From CAYLLD01 sp964425135 (lineage in GTDB: Bacteria > Pseudomonadota > Alphaproteobacteria > Rhodobacterales > Rhodobacteraceae), in contig CAYRKW010000068.1 in assembly GCA_964425135.1 (NCBI GenBank), positions 1 through 17,489 of the forward strand: a stretch of DNA of 17,489 nucleotides, read 5' to 3'. Below are positions 12,680 to 17,489 of this stretch, one piece after another; position 1 is the first letter of the stretch, and each line of letters begins with the position of its first letter. Under the pieces are notes generated by a model, which made no database searches, had not been told where the DNA came from, and saw nothing but the letters and a program-made list of their open reading frames with translations. A program made the translations under genes and the position numbers.

Positions 12680-15600
12680 ATGCGCTTTTCCAGGCTCAGA
12701 TTGCTCGGCTTCAAAAGCTTTGTGGACCCCACAGAGCTGGTGATCGCTGACGGGCTGACCGGCGTTGTCGGGCCAAACGGCTGCGGAAAATCCAATCTTC
12801 TTGAAGCGCTGCGTTGGGTGATGGGCGAAAACCGCCCCAAAGCGATGCGCGGCTCGGGCATGGAAGACGTGATCTTCAACGGCGCCTCCTCGCGCCCTGC
12901 CCGCAATTACGCCGAAGTGACGCTCAGCCTCGACAACGAAGAACGCACCGCACCGCCTGCCTTCAACAGCGAAGACAAGATCGACATCGTCCGGCGCATC
13001 ACACGCGATGCGGGCTCTGCATATAAGGTGCTGGGCAAGGAAGCCCGCGCACGCGATGTGCAGATGCTGTTTGCCGATGCGTCCACCGGCGCGCATTCGC
13101 CCGCATTGGTCCGGCAGGGACAGATTTCCGAGCTGGTCAACGCCAAACCCAAATCGCGCCGCCGTGTGCTCGAAGAAGCCGCCGGCATTTCCGGCCTCTA
13201 CCAGCGCCGCCACGAGGCAGAGTTGAAGCTGAACGCCACGCTCACCAATCTCGCCCGCGTTGATGATATTCTCGAACAGCTGGCCACCCAGCTTTCATCA
13301 CTGGCGCGGCAAGCCAAACAAGCCGCCCGCTACCGCGAGATCGCAAACGCCCTGCGCCAGTCCGAAGGTGTGCTTCTCTACCGTCGCTGGGCCGAATCCG
13401 ATGAAGCGCTGCAACTCTCCCGCGATGCGCTCAAAGCGGCAGTGACAGCAGCGGCCGCCTCTCAATCGGAGGCCAGCAAAGCCCTCACCGCACGTCAAGA
13501 GGCAGAAGAGAAAGTCCCGCCACTGCGCGAGGAAGAAGCGATTGCCGCCGCGCTCTATCAGCGCCTGACAATCGAGCGGGAAACGATTGAAAACGAGCGC
13601 AGCCGCGCGGTTGCACAGATCGAAACGCTCGATGCACGGCTCGTTCAGCTCAAGACCGACCAGGAGCGCGAGACCTCCCTTTCGGGCGACGCCGATGAGA
13701 TGATCGCGCAGCTTGAATGGGAAACAACCGCAATGGCCGAGGCTGCTGAGGGCTATGACGGCAAGGTCGATGCCGCCAAAGACGCCGCCCGCCTCGCCAT
13801 GGTCGCGCTACAAGAACAGGAAAGCGGCCTCGATCAATCGACAGAAGATCTGGCCCGTCTCGAAGCCCGCCACCAATCCCTCGCCCGCCGCCTCGAAGAT
13901 GCGCAGACACTCGCAGACAAAGCTGCGCAAGATGCCCAATCCGCGACCGAAGCGCTTGAGACTGCGCAGACGGACCTCAAAGACACCAAATCGCGCCACC
14001 TAACCGCGCAGGACAATTTGGGTGACGCCCAATCCCGCGCCGAGGCGGCAGAAAAGACCCTCGCCACCGCAGAGATCGAGCGCACCAGCGCGCAGGCCCA
14101 AGAGGCAGAGACCCGCGCCGCGCTCGCCGAGGCCGAAGGCGAAGCCAAGGCGATCAATGCCGAAGCAAACGCGCTGGAGCGTCTTCTGGCCCGCGAAGGC
14201 CGCGACGGGGCCGCCGTGATTGACGATGTGCGCGTCACCTCCGGTTTTGAAACCGCACTCGGGGCCGCTCTGGCTGACGATCTCAAAGCCCCGATGATCG
14301 CGCCGGGGATCAACGCAGGCTGGGCCGCGCTTGACGCCTATGACAACCCGCCACCCCTCCCCGACGGTGCAACCCCGCTCTCGGAGGTCATCAACGCCCC
14401 CGACGTCCTGACCCGCCGCCTGACCGCCATCGGTCTTGTCGACAAATCCGATGGCGACCGCCTGCAACCGATGCTCGCCATGGGCCAGCGTCTCGTCAGC
14501 CGTCAAGGCGATCTGTGGCGCTGGGACGGTTTGCGCGCCAATGCCGAAGACACGCCCACCACATCCGCGCTCCTCCTCCAACAGCGCAATCGGCTCGAAG
14601 AGCTGAACCGCGCGCTCGACCGCTCCAGCACCGAAGCCGACAAAGCCCGCGTCGCCCAAGAGGCGGCCCAATCCGCGCTGGAGACCGCAACCCAAGCCGA
14701 ACGCAACGCTCGCGAGGCACGCAAAGCCGGTGACGCCGCGCTTGCGGATGCCCAGCGCCAGGTTGCCCGCTTTGAGGCCGATGTCTCCATGCTCGAAGGG
14801 CGGATCGAGACGCTGCAACATACCCTCTCGCGCCGCAACGAGGACGCAACGCAAGCGGCCGAAACCAAAGCCGCATCCGAGCGTGAAATCTCCGGCCTCG
14901 ATGATCTGAGCGAGCGCCGCGATCTCATCGAGGCCACAAAAATCACCGTCGCCTCCGCCCGTGCCGCCATGCTGGAGGCCCGCGGCAAAGCCGATGACCT
15001 GCGCCGCGAAGAAGAAGCCCGCATCAAACGCGCCCAGGAAATCACCAAAGAGCTGTCCGGCTGGAAACTGCGCCGCGATACCGCCGCACAACGTCTGCAA
15101 GAGTTTGCAGATCGGATCACCGAAACCACCAGCGAGCTGGAGAACGCCCAAACCCGGCCGGGCGAAATCGACACGCGCATGGCCTCGCTGTCATCCGCAC
15201 TTGAAGACGCACAAACCCGCCGCACCGCCGCCAGCGATGCACTGGCCGTCGGCGAGACCGCCCTGCGCGCCGCCGAAGACGCCGCACGCGGCGCCGAGCG
15301 CCACGCCTCAGAAGCGCGCGAAGGACGCGCCCGCGCTGAGGCGCTCTGCGAAGCAGCCGAAGCCCAGCGCGACGCCGCCGCCGAACGGATCGAAGAGGAA
15401 ATGGAAGTGTCCCCCGACCAACTCCTGGACACTCTCGCCATCGATCCTGCGCAAATGCCCAGCGCCGACAAAGTCGAAATGGACGTCGCCCGCCTGCGCC
15501 GCCAACGCGACAGCCTGGGCGCCGTCAACCTGCGCGCAGAAGAAGACGCACGCGACGTCGAGGCCGAATACGACACGCTCGCCGCCGAAAAAGCCGACCT

Positions 15601-16135
15601 CGATCAAGCCGTCGAGAAACTGCAATTTGGTATCGAAAGCCTGAACAAGGAAGGCCGCCAACGCCTCCTCGACGCCTTCGATGAGGTCAACCGAAACTTT
15701 GCCCAACTCTTCACCCACCTCTTCGGCGGCGGCGATGCCAAACTGGTCCTCGTGGAAAGCGACGACCCGCTCGAAGCCGGCCTTGAGATTATGTGCCAGC
15801 CACCGGGCAAAAAACTCGCCACCCTGTCCCTCCTGTCCGGCGGCGAGCAAACCCTGACCGCCCTGTCGCTCATCTTCGCCGTCTTCCTCGCCAACCCCTC
15901 ACCCATCTGCGTGCTCGACGAGGTTGACGCACCGCTCGACGACGCCAACGTCACCCGCTTTTGCGACCTGCTCGATGAGATGACCCGCAAAACCGACACC
16001 CGCTTTTTGATCATCACCCACCATGCAGTCACAATGTCGCGCATGGACCGCCTTTTCGGCGTGACCATGGCCGAACAAGGCGTCAGCCAGCTGGTCAGCG
16101 TCGACCTCAAAGAAGCCGAAAAAATGGTCGCCTGA
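12680..16135 (+). CDS. smc: Chromosome segregation ATPase SMC
   Basis: SMC is the ATPase of bacterial condensin, which with ScpA and ScpB (not in the window) loops and organises the chromosome. The 1151-residue protein is complete. The N-terminal head has FKSFVDPTEL and the Walker A GPNGCGKSN (31-39), then QGQIS (about 150) and PKSRRRVLEEAAGISGLYQR. Two long Ala/Glu/Arg-rich coiled coils (about 170-500 and 630-970) flank a hinge (about 505-625) of alphaproteobacterial type (ALGAALADDLKAP, APDVLTRRL). The C-terminal head has the signature LSLLSGGEQTLTALSL (about 1048-1063) and Walker B PICVLDEVDAPLDDANV. The ATG at 12680 gives the family N-terminus MRFSRLRLLGFKSF, though its ribosome binding site is weak. 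It is read alone, divergent from the cobalamin unit. Confidence 0.98.
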   Translation: MRFSRLRLLGFKSFVDPTELVIADGLTGVVGPNGCGKSNLLEALRWVMGENRPKAMRGSGMEDVIFNGASSRPARNYAEVTLSLDNEERTAPPAFNSEDKIDIVRRITRDAGSAYKVLGKEARARDVQMLFADASTGAHSPALVRQGQISELVNAKPKSRRRVLEEAAGISGLYQRRHEAELKLNATLTNLARVDDILEQLATQLSSLARQAKQAARYREIANALRQSEGVLLYRRWAESDEALQLSRDALKAAVTAAAASQSEASKALTARQEAEEKVPPLREEEAIAAALYQRLTIERETIENERSRAVAQIETLDARLVQLKTDQERETSLSGDADEMIAQLEWETTAMAEAAEGYDGKVDAAKDAARLAMVALQEQESGLDQSTEDLARLEARHQSLARRLEDAQTLADKAAQDAQSATEALETAQTDLKDTKSRHLTAQDNLGDAQSRAEAAEKTLATAEIERTSAQAQEAETRAALAEAEGEAKAINAEANALERLLAREGRDGAAVIDDVRVTSGFETALGAALADDLKAPMIAPGINAGWAALDAYDNPPPLPDGATPLSEVINAPDVLTRRLTAIGLVDKSDGDRLQPMLAMGQRLVSRQGDLWRWDGLRANAEDTPTTSALLLQQRNRLEELNRALDRSSTEADKARVAQEAAQSALETATQAERNAREARKAGDAALADAQRQVARFEADVSMLEGRIETLQHTLSRRNEDATQAAETKAASEREISGLDDLSERRDLIEATKITVASARAAMLEARGKADDLRREEEARIKRAQEITKELSGWKLRRDTAAQRLQEFADRITETTSELENAQTRPGEIDTRMASLSSALEDAQTRRTAASDALAVGETALRAAEDAARGAERHASEAREGRARAEALCEAAEAQRDAAAERIEEEMEVSPDQLLDTLAIDPAQMPSADKVEMDVARLRRQRDSLGAVNLRAEEDARDVEAEYDTLAAEKADLDQAVEKLQFGIESLNKEGRQRLLDAFDEVNRNFAQLFTHLFGGGDAKLVLVESDDPLEAGLEIMCQPPGKKLATLSLLSGGEQTLTALSLIFAVFLANPSPICVLDEVDAPLDDANVTRFCDLLDEMTRKTDTRFLIITHHAVTMSRMDRLFGVTMAEQGVSQLVSVDLKEAEKMVA

Positions 16136-16161
16136 CCACCCGGCCCCGCAACAGCCCAATC

Positions 16162-16232
16162 TTCTTTGGTTCAAAAATATCCCGCTGCGCGCGCAAGCGC
16201 AAAAACAATAACGCGAGCCGCGATAGCGGCTC
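16162..16232 (-). terminator. Terminator-linked repeat element, copy 4 (after Tat protein gene)
   Basis: In the sense of the minus-strand gene ending at 16237, a perfect 7-bp stem with a 4-base loop (16215-16232, GAGCCGC/GCGGCTC) stands four bases after the stop, followed by GCGTTATTGTTTTT. Next comes a small hairpin (TGCGC/GCGCA, about 16185-16200) and GCGGGATATTTTTGAACC leading into AAAGAA (16185-16162). This copy has the best T-run and is a credible rho-independent terminator. The element lies between the convergent smc and Tat genes and might also act on smc. Confidence 0.72.
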
Positions 16233-16236
16233 ACAT

Positions 16237-16422
16237 CTACCGCGCCACCCAGATCACCCGCTCGACCAATCGCATCGTATTGCTCGCTGCATGCGGCACC
16301 AACTCCACAATCTTTTTCTGAACAAGCCCCAGCTTGCCCGCACCAATCCGTGCCGGAACCGCCAGTGCAGCACCGCCCATCACCAGCACCTTGCGCCGTG
16401 TCGGACCCTTTGACCGTGACAT
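16237..16422 (-). CDS. Small twin-arginine signal protein (61 aa), function unknown
   Basis: The 61-residue product opens with MSRSKGPTRRKVLVMGGAAL, a basic n-region with a twin arginine and a short hydrophobic stretch ending near AVPA, which resembles a Tat export signal, although the usual phenylalanine after RRx is valine. The rest is short, basic and ends RLVERVIWVAR. No cofactor motif is visible, and I do not recognise the family. I chose the ATG at 16422 because AGGAG lies seven bases upstream; a longer frame from 16449 lacks this. The stop is followed at once by the hairpin repeat. It is divergent from the secreted protein gene at 16533. Confidence 0.72.
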   Translation of the reverse strand: MSRSKGPTRRKVLVMGGAALAVPARIGAGKLGLVQKKIVELVPHAASNTMRLVERVIWVAR

Positions 16423-16520
16423 AGGCTCTCCTGTTGCTTTCACCCCCAAAGGACATAAGCACTATCTTCAAAATGTGAAGAACCACGCAATTGTGAGGTG
16501 TCTCGCAACCGATTGCGCGT

Positions 16521-16526
16521 TACGCT
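16521..16526 (+). promoter_or_regulatory. Possible -10 element of a leaderless promoter
   Basis: TACGCT lies exactly six bases before the ATG at 16533, so transcription would start at or very near the A of the start codon. There is no Shine-Dalgarno sequence before that ATG, which fits leaderless translation. No good -35 is seen, so this remains a guess. Confidence 0.25.
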
Positions 16527-16532
16527 GCGCAC

Positions 16533-16892
16533 ATGCTCAAACCACTCCTGCCCCTGCTTGCACTCGTCCCAACAACAGCCATCGCGCAAGATTGGAACAT
16601 TCGCCCCTGGGACGAAGAGCTGCCCCGCGCTGCAATCGTGGACCGCATATCGGGCAATACCTTGGAGTTTGCCGACGGCGGCAAGTCCGAGTATCTCGAA
16701 GATGGCAGATACGCCTATATCTACTCTAACGGCAACCGGGTCGAAGGCAGCTATGAGATCGCCGAAGACGGCTCGGTCTGCGTCGCCTTTGACAACGGCT
16801 GGGCGCGCTGCGATTACTATGTCGCACAAGGCGACCGGCTTGTCCTGATCAACGAGCAAGGCGGGCGCTATCCGATCAACCAGCTTCCCTGA
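16533..16892 (+). CDS. Small secreted protein of unknown function (119 aa)
   Basis: The protein starts with a clear Sec signal peptide (MLKPLLPLLALVPTTAIA, cleavage before QDW) and should be periplasmic at about 101 residues. The mature part is acidic and rich in glycine, tyrosine and aspartate, with repeated beta-type turns (FADGGKSEYLEDGRYAYIYS, then NGNRVEGSYEIAEDGSVCVA). Two cysteines, in CVAF and RCDYY, could form a disulfide. This pattern of display-and-count strands recalls small beta-barrel or sandwich domains of unknown function in Rhodobacteraceae, but I cannot name the family. No ribosome binding site precedes the ATG. The downstream thiol-redox gene starts seven bases after its stop, so they form an operon, and the paired cysteines might link the two functionally. 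Confidence 0.8.
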   Translation: MLKPLLPLLALVPTTAIAQDWNIRPWDEELPRAAIVDRISGNTLEFADGGKSEYLEDGRYAYIYSNGNRVEGSYEIAEDGSVCVAFDNGWARCDYYVAQGDRLVLINEQGGRYPINQLP

Positions 16893-16899
16893 GGCCCTT

Positions 16900-17445
16900 A
16901 TGCCCCCCAACACTCCCGTTTGCGATTTTGGCTGGACCGCCCCGGAGTTCTCGCTCCCCGACCCGACCGGCACCGTCCACAGCAAATCATCTCTTATGGG
17001 AGACGGCGGTCTGCTGATCGCCTTCATCTGCAACCACTGCCCCTATGTCAAAGTCATCGGCGACCGCTTGGCAGAAGATGCCCGCGCCCTGAAAGAGGCT
17101 GGCGTGAACACCGTGGCGATCATGTCCAACGATTTTATCGCCTACCCGGCAGATGCCCCCGACAAAATGGTGAAATTCGCACAACACCACGGCTTCGATT
17201 TCCCCTATCTCATCGACGAAGACCAATCCGTTGCACGCGCCTATGACGCCGTGTGTACACCCGATTTCTTCGGACTGAACGCCAAAGGCGAATTGCAATA
17301 CCGCGGCCGCCTCGACGATGCACAGATGGGCGATGCCAGCGCACGAACCCCAGAACTCCTCAACGCTATGAAGCTGGTGGCCGCGACAGGTGCCGGACCC
17401 CAAGCCCAAACCCCGAGCATGGGCTGCTCCATCAAGTGGAAATAA
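16900..17445 (+). CDS. Thioredoxin/peroxiredoxin-like (AhpC-TSA family) protein
   Basis: The 181-residue protein has the thioredoxin fold of the redoxin/AhpC-TSA group, close to the Prx-like-1 type. It begins with TAPEFSLPDPTG, typical of the first strands. The redox motif is CNHC (Cys44, Cys47) in AFICNHCPYVKV. A third cysteine precedes the cis-proline loop (Cys119 in VCTPDFFGL), and the family tail PSMGCSIKWK carries Cys176. The likely role is thiol-disulfide or peroxide chemistry; no signal peptide is seen, so the protein is probably cytoplasmic. The ATG has GAGG five bases upstream, and the gene follows the secreted protein gene by seven bases. Substrate and partner are unknown. Confidence 0.9.
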   Translation: MPPNTPVCDFGWTAPEFSLPDPTGTVHSKSSLMGDGGLLIAFICNHCPYVKVIGDRLAEDARALKEAGVNTVAIMSNDFIAYPADAPDKMVKFAQHHGFDFPYLIDEDQSVARAYDAVCTPDFFGLNAKGELQYRGRLDDAQMGDASARTPELLNAMKLVAATGAGPQAQTPSMGCSIKWK

Positions 17446-17466
17446 ACGCAACCACTCCACGCGCCC

Positions 17467-17489
17467 CGTCATCCCCGCGAAAGCGGGGA
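17467..17489. repeat. GC-rich hairpin repeat at the window end
   Basis: CGTCATCCCCGCGAAAGCGGGGA contains a perfect 7-bp stem (TCCCCGC/GCGGGGA) closed by a GAAA tetraloop. It resembles a dispersed intergenic hairpin repeat common in proteobacteria. It lies 22 bases after the stop of the thioredoxin-like gene and may end its transcript. The window stops at the stem, so any T-run or further repeat is not visible. Confidence 0.6.

Noticed and set aside
14000..15151. Long open frame (383 codons) on the minus strand inside smc
   Set aside because: It lies fully antisense to the coiled-coil and hinge region of an intact smc; its glycine/alanine-rich translation is what GC-rich codon use produces on the opposite strand, and no ribosome binding site or motif supports it.

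Overview
The window looks like a chromosomal segment of an alphaproteobacterium of the family Rhodobacteraceae (Roseobacter group). The basis is the aerobic-route cobalamin genes (cobN, cobO, cobW), the form of the SMC, CarB, MetG and CobO proteins, the GC-rich coding sequence, and short intergenic repeats resembling those I associate with this family. No taxonomic marker is present, so the genus is open. I see no tRNA, rRNA, CRISPR array, transposase or phage gene.

Layout. (1) 1-1472: 3' part of carB, then a small low-GC gene for an 81-residue membrane-anchored protein on the minus strand (1590-1835) with a CtrA-type site upstream. (2) 2136-3845: metG on the minus strand, divergent from a HAD-family hydrolase gene (4225-4902, plus). 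(3) 4953-12043, all minus strand: a cobalamin/cobalt unit read in the order hupE, cobW, GNAT acetyltransferase, cobN, cobO, preceded by a cobalamin riboswitch at about 12160-12365. CobW, GNAT and cobN are joined by ATGA and TGATG overlaps. HupE is the likely cobalt importer, CobW a G3E GTPase metallochaperone, CobN the large cobaltochelatase subunit, and CobO adenosylates the corrinoid after cobalt insertion. The unit therefore covers cobalt entry, delivery, insertion and adenosylation under B12 feedback. (4) 12680-16135: smc on the plus strand, with a perfect DnaA-box 9-mer in its upstream region. (5) 16237-16422: a 61-residue twin-arginine protein (minus), divergent from a pair coding for a small secreted protein and a thioredoxin/peroxiredoxin-like protein (16533-17445). 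The window ends in a GC-rich hairpin repeat.

The most unusual structure is a family of terminator-linked elements. Four copies (1484-1543, 2049-2122, 4850-4918, 16162-16232) follow the stop codons of carB, metG, cobO and the Tat gene, each in the orientation of its gene. Each has a GC-rich stem-loop next to the stop, and a block like GGGATATTTTTGAACCAAAGAA or GAGTATTTGG at the far end. Stem sequences differ between copies but pairing is kept. A fifth, partial copy follows cobN. The cobO copy lies partly inside the 3' end of the convergent HAD gene and supplies that protein's last residues. Other points of interest are a 20-codon ORF overlapping the cobN stop, a His/Asp-rich metal-binding stretch in CobW, and a hairpin that can hide the hupE ribosome binding site.
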